The notes under the pieces: generated by a model | What the model was told of the DNA's origin: nothing | Databases searched by the model: none | What the model saw: the letters and a program-made list of their open reading frames with translations, nothing else | DNA from: UBA60 sp964587885 | GTDB lineage: Archaea; Thermoplasmatota; Poseidoniia; Poseidoniales; Poseidoniaceae | DNA: 64,000 nucleotides | Direction of reading: 5' to 3' | Assembly: GCA_964587885.1 (NCBI GenBank) | Contig: CAZPME010000005.1 | Span: forward strand, 1-64,000 | Shown: positions 17,099-25,675 of the stretch, piece by piece | Layout: each line of letters opens with the position of its first letter | How positions within the stretch are numbered: the first letter of the stretch is position 1 | Position numbers and translations under genes: made by a program

Positions 17099-19146
17099 CC
17101 TTGCACCGCGTGCCAAGCGATGAGTTTACGCTCTTGCGCCCAATCTAGATAAGACGCCCAAGTTGGATCATGGCGCAGGGTATTCATATTGCCGAGAATT
17201 ATCAAACCTCGTCGCGCTCGGGTAATCGCTACGTTGAGCCGTCTGCGGTCGGAAAGAAATCCGACTTCACCATTATCGTTGGCGCGTACGGTACTGAAGA
17301 CGATGACTTCCTTCTCACGACCTTGATAACCATCTACACTTTTGATTTCCAATCCAGAATAGGGCTCTCCATCACCACGCCCTCCCGCCTGTTCAAACAG
17401 GTCGGATAAGACACGAACTTGGCCGTTATAGGGGGTAATGACGCCAATGTCACGAGTGGATAAGTCACCTATTGCCAGCAAAGATTGCACCACGGTTACA
17501 ACGCGACCAGCCTCATCAAGATTTGACTTAGATTGCCCCTCGCTATCGACTTGTTCACTACCATCGATGGGGATGAAAGCGACCGGGTTATCCCAATCTG
17601 GCCACATGAACCCGGCAGGTGGAATTCTATCTTCTGCGTTAATGCCATCACTGAGTCGACCATCGTAAAATCGTCCTGAGGGAAAATCTCGTAAACAGGG
17701 GTGCATTCGATATTGTATTTCAAGTAAAAATGGTGTAATGCCGGCATTGATTAAGCGTTCAAATAATGAGCGGGCTAATCCTCCATTTTCAGCGCGCATA
17801 CTAACGACAGTAGCCGGTAGTTGTCTATGGTCACCGACCAATACTAATTGACGCGCACCGCGCACAATTGGAACCAATGCAGTAGGCTCGGTAGCCTGAG
17901 TGGCTTCATCGATTAGTACGTGAGTAAATCTCCTTTGACCGAGGATTGGGTGGCCGGCACCAATACATGTTGTACACACGACTTCGGCGCGGTCAAGAAT
18001 ATCGTCGATGATGCGCTGTTCAAGTTGGCGAATTTCTTTCCAACCACGCGAAATATCTCGGTGAGCCAATCCTCTTTCCTTACCCTTCAGGTCTTTTAGT
18101 TCAGCTTTTAGAGCCATCATGTCGTCGACCATCATTTTCACTTCTGCGCGATCGGGATGCTCTTCAATTCGTGCATCAAGAGTGGATGAACGCAACTCCG
18201 CACGAACTTTCACCGGTCGGCCAATTCTTACTACATCAACTCCGACATCGATTAGTCCACCCACTAAATTGTCGACCGCTACATTGGAATCGGCACAGGC
18301 TAGAATAGGGCCAGTATCCTGTTCACTCCACACTTTTATCAGGTGAACTGCAGTGTGGGTTTTTCCAGTCCCTGGTGGGCCTTGAATGAGAGATAGCCTT
18401 CGAGTAACGGCTTCACTGATGGCATTTGCTTGACTTTCGTTGAGGGGTAGCCCAGCGAGATTTGAACCACGAAGTTTGCGCTTCATTGGGCCAATTTCAG
18501 GCACCATTGCCGCACTTGAATTGAGGTCATGCATATTGGCGAGTAAAACTTGGCTAAGTACGGTGCCGCCATCTCCTTCGGTAGCATGAAACGATTCTAG
18601 TGCTTCTTGCATACGGTCGTGGGCTACTCGATTAGCGCCACGGTCCAAGCGCCATGAGCCCTTGCGCAGACCATCTGGTAATTCTCCGCAAACCACTCTA
18701 ATCCTTGAGCGGCTTCGATCTAGGACTACCCCTTCAACTACCTTTTCATCCCAAGGTCGACTACGTGAAATAATGACGATGTCGCCGTGACTAAATTTAT
18801 GCCAAGGTAATTCACCCCCGCCTCGCATCGAAAATACAGCAATTGATTCGCCGAATAATTGCCCACGCGGCCTAGCGACCAAATCAAATAATGCTAGACC
18901 AGACTCTACTAAGCGAGACCGTTTCCACTTCTTCCAGCGCTCATCCACTTGGTCGAGTTCGTCAAGTAATTCCCATTCAGTAAGGCGACTATAAGCAGCA
19001 TGGTGATCTTGGCTTCGTCGCCATTTTGCCGGCATATCATCAGCATTAGGTGAAGAATTTTCTCCATCATTGCCGCGTAGTTGGATTCTGCGAATATCTC
19101 CTATTGTATCATCTCCAACATTTTGTCGCCCTGTCAGTCGACGCAA
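17095..19146 (-). CDS. SF1 (UPF1/IGHMBP2/Dna2-like) RNA/DNA helicase
   Basis: An ATP-dependent superfamily 1B-type helicase of 683 residues. Motifs in order: Walker A SLIQGPPGTGKTHTAV, Ib/II region HVLIDEATQATEP (DEAT), III LVLVGDHRQLPATV, IV LEIQYRMHPCL, V VDGYQGREKEVIVFSTVR, VI NVAITRARRGLIILGN. A beta-barrel-like N-terminal part (GDIVIISRSRPWDEKVVEGVVL) and an alpha stalk (MMALKAELKDLKGKERGL) match the UPF1/IGHMBP2 group. It heads a six-gene minus-strand operon ending with map. Substrate (RNA or DNA) is not clear from sequence. Confidence 0.92.
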   Translation of the reverse strand: MRRLTGRQNVGDDTIGDIRRIQLRGNDGENSSPNADDMPAKWRRSQDHHAAYSRLTEWELLDELDQVDERWKKWKRSRLVESGLALFDLVARPRGQLFGESIAVFSMRGGGELPWHKFSHGDIVIISRSRPWDEKVVEGVVLDRSRSRIRVVCGELPDGLRKGSWRLDRGANRVAHDRMQEALESFHATEGDGGTVLSQVLLANMHDLNSSAAMVPEIGPMKRKLRGSNLAGLPLNESQANAISEAVTRRLSLIQGPPGTGKTHTAVHLIKVWSEQDTGPILACADSNVAVDNLVGGLIDVGVDVVRIGRPVKVRAELRSSTLDARIEEHPDRAEVKMMVDDMMALKAELKDLKGKERGLAHRDISRGWKEIRQLEQRIIDDILDRAEVVCTTCIGAGHPILGQRRFTHVLIDEATQATEPTALVPIVRGARQLVLVGDHRQLPATVVSMRAENGGLARSLFERLINAGITPFLLEIQYRMHPCLRDFPSGRFYDGRLSDGINAEDRIPPAGFMWPDWDNPVAFIPIDGSEQVDSEGQSKSNLDEAGRVVTVVQSLLAIGDLSTRDIGVITPYNGQVRVLSDLFEQAGGRGDGEPYSGLEIKSVDGYQGREKEVIVFSTVRANDNGEVGFLSDRRRLNVAITRARRGLIILGNMNTLRHDPTWASYLDWAQERKLIAWHAVQG

Positions 19147-19208
19147 AGGATGCTCGGTTGACGGTGACTCTTAAACGGTTTAGATGTGGCCGCACCTTTG
19201 GGGATGTG

Positions 19209-20456
19209 ATGTTCAGCCGCTTTCGCAAGAAGGATGAGCCCGAGAAACGGGTCTGCCCATTTTGTGAAATTGAAAACCCTCTTGATGCTAAGTCATGTAC
19301 TCAATGCTTCTTCCAATTTGAGAGAACTTCACGTGAGCAAGATGAGGCATTGAGCGAGCATGAAGAAGGAACATTGCTTGATGAGTTACTCAATTCTCAA
19401 GTTGAAATTGAGGCGGATGAAACGGTACCGGTTGATGTCATCACTATGGATGATATGACAGTAGAAGTCGACCAATATGATATTGTTGGAGATGATATTG
19501 GAGATGGAGAAGATTTTACTTACATCAGTTCAGCAGGGCCGACTTTTGCTGAAACCGAAGCCGAGAGTGAAGGTAATATTGAATCACAGTCCACTCCTAC
19601 TTTGGCCACTATGCCGGGTATGGAAGTCGAACAGAATAGCGACTTCGTTGGCGAGGTTGCTGAAGAAATCCAAATTGATGATATGGAACAGGAGGTAGAT
19701 TTGTTGAATCTACCCCAATTACCAGAGGTCAGCTCACCACCTCCAATCGAGAGAGATGACGAATTTTTTGCTACCGCGGCTGAAGCCGCAGTAATATCTG
19801 GAGAAGAAAATGAGTCTAATTTGCCGCCACTACCCAATGAACTTGATGATGGTTTTGAAATGGTGATAGATTCAGCACCCCTTGACGAAGTAGAATTACC
19901 AATGTTGCCCACCATTCCAGATACTGAAGAGTTGGTAGCACCAGTAATACCAGAATCTAAGGTTGAGTTGCCTCCAACTCCTGTGGTCGAAGAAAATTCA
20001 TTGCCACCAACTCCGGTAATTGTTGAAGAATCTATTTCGCCAATGGAGGTTGAAAATGCTGTTCAGCCAGTAGCACCTTCAGTAGTACCTAATGCCGCTC
20101 CACCTGCTTCCGTATTCGCCCCTGTAACTCATACAAATGGGGGAATTTGGCCATGGCCAATGGCTGAAGAGTGGGATTACCGTGACCTCTATCGAGAATT
20201 AAAGGAAGCGATGGAGGCGGCTCAGCGTGGCGACCATTCTAGTGCGGCAACCGCACTTGATAGGTTGGGTCCACATCTTGGACAACGCATTGATTTGTTG
20301 TATTATGTCGGCCAAGTATTGCAAATCCTCGGCCGCCAAGAAGCCTTGGCTGTGATGCTTGCAACGGCACAACAAGCGCACCCTGCTGACCAGCACGTTT
20401 CATCAGCCGTGTATCACCTCGGTGGAATGGGGCAGACCGATGCGAACAACTCCTGA
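19209..20456 (+). CDS. Zinc-ribbon protein with acidic linker and helical C-terminus
   Basis: A 415-residue protein of unknown function. The N-terminus has a zinc ribbon CPFCEIENPLDAKSCTQC (two CxxC pairs). About 230 residues are acidic and Pro-rich, with repeated LPPTPV/LPxLP-type pieces, clearly disordered. The last about 110 residues are helical with TPR-like character (ELKEAMEAAQRGDHSSAATALDRL, YVGQVLQILGRQEALAVML). ATG 19209 is chosen because it starts just before the ribbon; reading further upstream gives no conserved-looking sequence and would overlap the divergent helicase. The end overlaps the acetyltransferase start by 17 bases. Confidence 0.75.
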   Translation: MFSRFRKKDEPEKRVCPFCEIENPLDAKSCTQCFFQFERTSREQDEALSEHEEGTLLDELLNSQVEIEADETVPVDVITMDDMTVEVDQYDIVGDDIGDGEDFTYISSAGPTFAETEAESEGNIESQSTPTLATMPGMEVEQNSDFVGEVAEEIQIDDMEQEVDLLNLPQLPEVSSPPPIERDDEFFATAAEAAVISGEENESNLPPLPNELDDGFEMVIDSAPLDEVELPMLPTIPDTEELVAPVIPESKVELPPTPVVEENSLPPTPVIVEESISPMEVENAVQPVAPSVVPNAAPPASVFAPVTHTNGGIWPWPMAEEWDYRDLYRELKEAMEAAQRGDHSSAATALDRLGPHLGQRIDLLYYVGQVLQILGRQEALAVMLATAQQAHPADQHVSSAVYHLGGMGQTDANNS

Positions 20457-21003
20457 CTTGGAATCCGATGACGGTCTCTCGCTGTTTCCGGTCTCTCGCC
20501 GCTTGTTTTCGGAGATGATGGAAGCGCATGCAGAAGATCCCGAAGGAACTTATCTGGCAATTCCTTGGTTCGACAGAGATGTCGAAGCGAGTCCGCAAAT
20601 TTCCGATTTTTTATTCGAATTAGAAGTACATAGTAAAAGTGGACGAATCCACTTTTGGTCAATCCACGAAGGTGAAGAATTCGTTGGTTTAGTCGGAATC
20701 GGTGATGAATTACAAATAGATGAGAGCCAATGGAATCTCGGTTATTGGGTGCGATCAAGTGCGCGCCGTCGTGGCATTGCTCGTCGTTCAGTCGATGCAG
20801 TTTTCACTTGGGTTTCAGCACAATCGCAACCAGCCCAAGTTGAAATTACTGTGCATCCTCAGAATACCGCTGGATTGGCGACTTGTCGCTCAATCTGTAC
20901 CCGATGGGGCGGCAAGCGAGTTGAGCCTGATTTTTGGCCAATTGAGATTGGTGGGAGAACCGTACCTCACGCCATGTGGTTGGTTGAATTAGGAGGTGTT
21001 TGA
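20440..21003 (+). CDS. GNAT-family acetyltransferase (RimJ/RimL-like)
   Basis: It transfers acetyl from acetyl-CoA, probably to a protein N-terminus or small amine. The 187 residues show the GNAT core: LVGIGDELQIDESQWNLGYWV, then ARRRGIARRSVDAVFTWV (the R/Q-x-x-G-x-A CoA loop), and a later EITVHPQNTAGLATCRSI helix typical of RimJ/RimL (N-x-x-S/G). Start ATG 20440 is preceded by GGAATGGGG. It overlaps the zinc-ribbon gene by 17 bases and abuts the deacetylase gene, so the three form an operon. Confidence 0.85.
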   Translation: MRTTPDLESDDGLSLFPVSRRLFSEMMEAHAEDPEGTYLAIPWFDRDVEASPQISDFLFELEVHSKSGRIHFWSIHEGEEFVGLVGIGDELQIDESQWNLGYWVRSSARRRGIARRSVDAVFTWVSAQSQPAQVEITVHPQNTAGLATCRSICTRWGGKRVEPDFWPIEIGGRTVPHAMWLVELGGV

Positions 21004-21798
21004 TTGACCAAGTTGTGGCTAACAGTGGATAGTGACGACTTTCACCATTTACCGCGCCAGCAAGGGCATCCTAGTCGTAGCCGTAACCAAATTGCCACTA
21101 CAGGAAAGCCGACCTCTGATAGATTACTATGCGGGATGGATGGGTTTAGTGATTGGCATTTACAAAATCCAAGTCGTAGAGCGGTGACAATTTTTGTTAT
21201 TGCTGACCAATTAGGAGATGGCGAATTCTGTAAATGGTTACGGCAATTATTGCTGGCCTCTGAACACATCACCATAGGTTGCCATGGGCTCAATCACCGT
21301 TCATGGTCGGCATGGGGTGAAGATATTGCAGGCTTTAGGAAAGCATTGCGTCTTGCAAAAGAGCAGATCTCTGATTTTTCAGGTGCCGCATGGAGGCCTT
21401 GGTTTCGTGCTCCAGCTGGATATGTTGCGCCATGGATGTCACAGGTTTTGGCTGAAGAGGGCTTTACAGTCGACTCTTCAGTTAATCCCAGCCTCTTGGT
21501 CAAACGTAAAGCAGGGCGAGGAAATAGTTGGTCTCAGGTCAGTGAAGCGATGCGTTCGGCAGGAGTAGTTGAACGAAAATGGCTGACTTCACTCTTAGGA
21601 CCAGCATGTGGCCCTGCCCTACACCTACCCATATTACGTGGATTTGCACGTCGTGCTTGGCGTCGTGTGTCCGAATTAGATTTGGCTAGCGATTCACAAA
21701 TTTGCGATATGGACAGTGAAGTAGTCACGGTTTATTGGCATCTACATGACCATGCTAGAAGTGAAGGCAAATGGGCCCCCCCACTATCTATCGCCTAA
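21004..21798 (+). CDS. Polysaccharide deacetylase (NodB-like)
   Basis: A carbohydrate esterase-4-type fold that removes N- or O-acetyl groups from a glycan. Motif 1 is LTVDSDDFHH, motif 2 is HITIGCHGLNHRSW (HxxxH-type metal ligands), and motif 3 is FRAPAGYVAPW. The 264 residues have no signal peptide, so a cytosolic sugar-lipid or sugar-nucleotide substrate is likely. The start is TTG 21004, immediately after the acetyltransferase stop and behind a near-perfect AGGAGGTG (20991-20998), which settles the start. The 3' end overlaps the convergent PFOR gene by 4 bases. Confidence 0.82.
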   Translation: MTKLWLTVDSDDFHHLPRQQGHPSRSRNQIATTGKPTSDRLLCGMDGFSDWHLQNPSRRAVTIFVIADQLGDGEFCKWLRQLLLASEHITIGCHGLNHRSWSAWGEDIAGFRKALRLAKEQISDFSGAAWRPWFRAPAGYVAPWMSQVLAEEGFTVDSSVNPSLLVKRKAGRGNSWSQVSEAMRSAGVVERKWLTSLLGPACGPALHLPILRGFARRAWRRVSELDLASDSQICDMDSEVVTVYWHLHDHARSEGKWAPPLSIA

Positions 21799-23414
21799 TC
21801 TTGTTCTTCTCCAGGAATGATTCTATCAATACCTGCCATGTCTTGTAGACGATTCCAAAAAGACAGACGATCTTCTTCAGCCTTGAGAATCGTCGGTGAA
21901 GGATTACCTTCTTTGTCGAATTGCTTGCGGAAGCGCCCCTCGCTCTTTGCGAAGTGGCGGAAACTTATCTCTTGGAATTCGCCGTTCTCATCTTTCATTC
22001 GATGCAAGTCCTTGGTTGGACTTGGGTTACCGCGTAAGTCCCAACGGTCTGAATATCGAGGGCCCTTCTTGGGGTCATAGGTGAAAATTGGCCAAGCCCG
22101 ACTTCGCAGGGCGAGATTGGATTGCATAAATGCGGCATTATCGGCAACCCCATGTTCAGGTTGGCAAGTGGTGTAGACTGATACTACTGCAGGGCCAGGG
22201 TGTTCATTGGCCTCGCGAATTGCCCGATAGAAATGATTGGGCAGACTGGTCACAGTCTGAGCAACGTAGACGTTTGGATGCATTGCAGCAATGGCCCCTA
22301 ATTCTTTACGGAGTTCCTGCTTACCTGGAATGGCGGTACCATGACTGTAGAATTTAGTATCTTGACCGGTAAACGACGCAGTCGAGGCCTGGCCACCAGT
22401 GTTAGAATAGACCTGAGTATCTAAGACTAAAACTTTGATTTCCATTCCGCTAGATAGCATTCGAGAAAGTGCCCCAAAGCCGATATCGTACATTGCACCA
22501 TCGCCACCCACGACCCACAATTTTTTGTCATTCCAACCGATTTGATCCCAACGAGCGCGTACACCCATTGCATCAGTTGGTCCGTTTTCGAACAGTGAAT
22601 TTGTCCAAGGCAGATTCCATGGATTGTAAGGGTAAGTACTACCATAAACGGTAGAGCAGCCAGTTGAATTGACAACACCGACATTTTCTGCCCCATGGTC
22701 GTAACCCAGTATGGCCGCCATCATCCTCAAAGCAGTGCCTTCGCCACAACCGGCGCATGAACCAGCACCCCCAACATAGAGCAAACTCTTGTCGACTAAC
22801 ATCACATCCATCACCGATTTTTCGTTGACGAAATCCTGCTTGGTATCACCCATGCCGGTATAGAAATCCCACAGACGTCGGTGTTCATCCAGTCCCATCT
22901 TTTCTTTGGAAATCATCTTCAAGGCATTCTTTGAACCACAAACATCGACACATTCAGCGCAGCCCTTGCACTTAGAAGGGTCGATGAAAATACCAAATCG
23001 TCCAGGAACATTTCCCTTCTTTTCACGATTATCCCAGTACTTGCGAACCTTTGGCCAAAGCTTTTCCATTTCCTCGGCTTGAGAATCTTCAAGACCGAGC
23101 AAACTTTCTTGCAATGATTCTTCATCGACGACCTTGCCTAGAATAGCAGTATCTGGGCACATCGTCACGCAATCCATGCAGCCAACACAATTGTCGGGCA
23201 AGAATTCAGGAATTTCTGGGGCGATATATGAGAAATCACGCAGTCGACCGGAAGCAGGTCCGATAATTGAACGGGCGTGAACTTCATCGGCTGGTAAGGA
23301 AGAAGCCGCATGCCCTTCGTTGTATGCGCCGACAATACGGCTCTCAAAGGCTTGTAAATCAAAGAATTCTTTGTCGTGAGCGGTTAGTTTTCGTGAAGAA
23401 TCCTGCATGGTCAT
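21795..23414 (-). CDS. Pyruvate (2-oxoacid):ferredoxin oxidoreductase, delta-beta chain
   Basis: This is the electron-transfer and TPP half of PFOR, which oxidises pyruvate (or another 2-oxoacid) with CoA to acyl-CoA, CO2 and reduced ferredoxin. Two 4Fe-4S motifs are at the N-terminal third (CVGCMDCVTMCPDTAI and CKGCAECVDVCGSKNAL). The TPP domain has GDGAMYDIGFGAL and VYSNTGGQAS. The cysteines for the proximal cluster are present: CAGCGE, NSTGCSTVYG and TTCQPEHG. The arrangement equals domains V-VI of single-chain NifJ-type enzymes. The start at 23414 overlaps the alpha-gamma gene by 4 bases. Confidence 0.92.
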   Translation of the reverse strand: MTMQDSSRKLTAHDKEFFDLQAFESRIVGAYNEGHAASSLPADEVHARSIIGPASGRLRDFSYIAPEIPEFLPDNCVGCMDCVTMCPDTAILGKVVDEESLQESLLGLEDSQAEEMEKLWPKVRKYWDNREKKGNVPGRFGIFIDPSKCKGCAECVDVCGSKNALKMISKEKMGLDEHRRLWDFYTGMGDTKQDFVNEKSVMDVMLVDKSLLYVGGAGSCAGCGEGTALRMMAAILGYDHGAENVGVVNSTGCSTVYGSTYPYNPWNLPWTNSLFENGPTDAMGVRARWDQIGWNDKKLWVVGGDGAMYDIGFGALSRMLSSGMEIKVLVLDTQVYSNTGGQASTASFTGQDTKFYSHGTAIPGKQELRKELGAIAAMHPNVYVAQTVTSLPNHFYRAIREANEHPGPAVVSVYTTCQPEHGVADNAAFMQSNLALRSRAWPIFTYDPKKGPRYSDRWDLRGNPSPTKDLHRMKDENGEFQEISFRHFAKSEGRFRKQFDKEGNPSPTILKAEEDRLSFWNRLQDMAGIDRIIPGEEQD

Positions 23415-25348
23415 GTTCTCACCTCCAAGGCCGTGGCGATTACCTCGGCCGAGATTTCTTTTACCTCACTATAACCGCGCTTGACGCAAGTCAAGTTGTC
23501 TTGAATCACTTGCTCACCTCGCTTGCCGAAATATTTTCGTAGGCTTTTCTCAATTGCAGGATATAATTCAGCCTCGGGAGTGTTGGCTGCGAATGGAGTA
23601 CTGCGAAGGAATATCCCTAGTAGTACGATACCTTGCATGCGAACCACGAGGTCGAGGCTACTGCTTACTTCACGAGCAATCTGTGCTGTATTAAGCCATA
23701 GGACGCGAATATTTCGCTCGGCGATTTCTGCGCGGGCAGAATCGGAGAGGCTTGCCATAACCGCCGCATCATCCACAGCAGTAGATTGTAGGAATACAGT
23801 TCCCCCATCACGCAAACCCTTGAGGGGGTTGCCGGTGGCGAAAGCATTGACATCTTGCACGGCGATGAAATCAAGAATGTCTAACTCGTGATGAATACGA
23901 ATTCGTTCATCAGCGATTGTAAGATAGAAGTTGGTCGGCAAGCCTTTCTTTTCCGAACCATACTTCGGATAGGCTTGTACAGTTTTGCCGAATAGGTCGG
24001 CAGACACAGTAGCGATGATTTTGTTAGTGGTAACCGAACCAAATCCGCCGACACTATGACCTCGCATACTGAAAGAGCCAGCCGGTCGCCCATCTAATTC
24101 ACCAACCGGCGCTAGTGCGGTTGGGTGGTCAATTCCAAGCGAAAAGTAACGCGGCTCTGCTCCACTTGCCATCAATTCGTAAACCGCTGATAAATCACCG
24201 CTGGTAACATCTCGACTTCCTAGTCCATAGGCGCCAGAATGAATGGTTGGCATTTGTGATAATTCTGGATATCCAGAACGACCTTGCATTGCATCAGCGA
24301 GAGCGGCTTTGATTTCGGCGGTCAATGGATTGGATTGAGACATCGGGTCATCCATTCGCTCCAGCACCGCAATCGCCTTACAATTTGCAATTGCAGTAGC
24401 GATTTCTGCGCCTGGGAAGGGACGGAAACAGGTGATATGGACACAACCAACTAATCGTCCCTGAGCACGCAGACTATCGACAACGGTGGTGGCCGTTTCA
24501 AACATTGAACCAATTCCAATGATGGCATATTCGGCATCATCCATTTGGTAGGAATCAATCAATCCGTATTGGCGGCCGGTCAATTCACTGAATTCCTCCA
24601 TTGCCGACATGAGTGCAGGTTTGACTTGGTCAGTAAAATGACGTTGGGCGATTTTACCTTTCATGTAAGAATCTTGATTTTGCACGACACCTGACATTAT
24701 CGGGTTGTATGGGTCCATCATATTGCGTAATTTACTTGCCGGATCGCCGACGAAATCACGCATCATTTCTTCTTCACAAAGCAGGACATTTTCTATTGTG
24801 TGGGTGGTCAAAAACCCATCTTGAACGCTAAAGAAAGGAGTGCTACTTGCTTCGGCTGCTTTGCGTGAAATCAATGCCAAGTCACCTGCTTCAGTTGCAT
24901 TACGGGCAAAAACAATTCCCCAGCCAACATCGGAAACTCCCATGATATCATCATGGCCTGCATGGACGTTGAGAGAATGACTAGTCATTGCCCTTGCCCC
25001 GATGTGGAAAACAATTGGTAAACGCTTTCCACTGATAACATAGAGAACTTCTTTCATCAAGATAAGGCCTTGTCCAGAAGTAAAGTTGGTAACTCGGCCG
25101 CCGGCGACAGCATAACCTTCAGCAGCTGAAGCACTCGAGTGCTCGGATTCTGGCTCAAGGAAAATTAGTGTAGTGCCCCACAGATTTTTCTTACCGTTGG
25201 CAACGGCGATTCCATAACCGACCCCCATCGTGGTCGAGGAAGTAATCGGATAAGCGCATGACCCCTCAGTAATATTGGTCTCGACGTGGACGACATTTCC
25301 TGCTCCGTCAGTTGTTGCTGGGATACCGGGATATTTCGCTCCGACCAT
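23411..25348 (-). CDS. Pyruvate (2-oxoacid):ferredoxin oxidoreductase, alpha-gamma chain
   Basis: This is the catalytic partner of the delta-beta chain downstream. Residues about 1-370 are the alpha domain (TEGSCAYPITSSTTMGVGYG, LNVHAGHDDIMG, DGFLTTHTIENV). Residues about 420-640 are the gamma domain (RGHSVGGFGSVTTNKIIA, DFIAVQDVNAFATGNPL, LLGIFLRSTPF). A single-chain PFOR split once between gamma and delta gives exactly this pair. Pyruvate is the likely substrate from similarity to NifJ, but a 2-oxoglutarate or broad 2-oxoacid activity is not excluded. ATG 25348 has GGTGAG just upstream. Confidence 0.9.
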   Translation of the reverse strand: MVGAKYPGIPATTDGAGNVVHVETNITEGSCAYPITSSTTMGVGYGIAVANGKKNLWGTTLIFLEPESEHSSASAAEGYAVAGGRVTNFTSGQGLILMKEVLYVISGKRLPIVFHIGARAMTSHSLNVHAGHDDIMGVSDVGWGIVFARNATEAGDLALISRKAAEASSTPFFSVQDGFLTTHTIENVLLCEEEMMRDFVGDPASKLRNMMDPYNPIMSGVVQNQDSYMKGKIAQRHFTDQVKPALMSAMEEFSELTGRQYGLIDSYQMDDAEYAIIGIGSMFETATTVVDSLRAQGRLVGCVHITCFRPFPGAEIATAIANCKAIAVLERMDDPMSQSNPLTAEIKAALADAMQGRSGYPELSQMPTIHSGAYGLGSRDVTSGDLSAVYELMASGAEPRYFSLGIDHPTALAPVGELDGRPAGSFSMRGHSVGGFGSVTTNKIIATVSADLFGKTVQAYPKYGSEKKGLPTNFYLTIADERIRIHHELDILDFIAVQDVNAFATGNPLKGLRDGGTVFLQSTAVDDAAVMASLSDSARAEIAERNIRVLWLNTAQIAREVSSSLDLVVRMQGIVLLGIFLRSTPFAANTPEAELYPAIEKSLRKYFGKRGEQVIQDNLTCVKRGYSEVKEISAEVIATALEVRT

Positions 25349-25352
25349 ATGC

Positions 25353-25388
25353 TCACCAATCCACCATACGCAGACGACTAACCCTCAA
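25353..25388 (-). CDS. Possible 11-residue leader peptide ahead of PFOR
   Basis: A near-perfect AGGAGGTG on the minus strand (25391-25398) is followed by TTG at 25388 and 11 codons (MRVSRLRMVDW) ending in TGA at 25353-25355. That stop overlaps the GGTGAG in front of the PFOR ATG. It may couple or tune PFOR translation. SD-to-start spacing (4 bases) is short, so this is tentative. The same SD is out of frame with the PFOR gene. Confidence 0.3.
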   Translation of the reverse strand: MRVSRLRMVDW

Positions 25389-25490
25389 GTCACCTCCTTA
25401 TTAGCGATTTGTAATGGCCGAGAATCCCAGTTTAATCTATTGGTTGCGTCGGCATAAGGAATAATAACGGTCGGGCCAGCGAAGAGATTT

Positions 25491-25673
25491 ATGTCTGTCC
25501 AAGATATGCTACAAGGAATGATCGATGAATTAACTGAATCCTTAGCCGATGCGGCTAAGCACGACCGAGGAAATAGCGCTGCTGGTACTCGCGTACGCAA
25601 GGCCATGCAAAGCGTAAAGAATGGGGCTCAAGCAGTTCGCGTCCAAGTTCAGAACGACAAGAATAGTCGCTGA
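25491..25673 (+). CDS. Histone H1/Hc1-like small nucleoid protein
   Basis: A 60-residue basic-C-terminal protein. GNSAAGTRVRKAMQSVKNGAQAVRVQVQ closely resembles, by eye, the conserved core of bacterial H1/Hc1-like proteins, where a K/RGN-x-AAGTR-x-RKAMQ-x-LK block precedes a helix. Such proteins bind DNA non-specifically. The N-terminal half is an acidic helix (DMLQGMIDELTESLADAA). It stands alone between the divergent PFOR operon and the convergent membrane-protein gene, 2 bases from its end. This family is not one expected of archaea, so bacterial acquisition is a fair inference. Confidence 0.75.
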   Translation: MSVQDMLQGMIDELTESLADAAKHDRGNSAAGTRVRKAMQSVKNGAQAVRVQVQNDKNSR

Positions 25674-25675
25674 AA

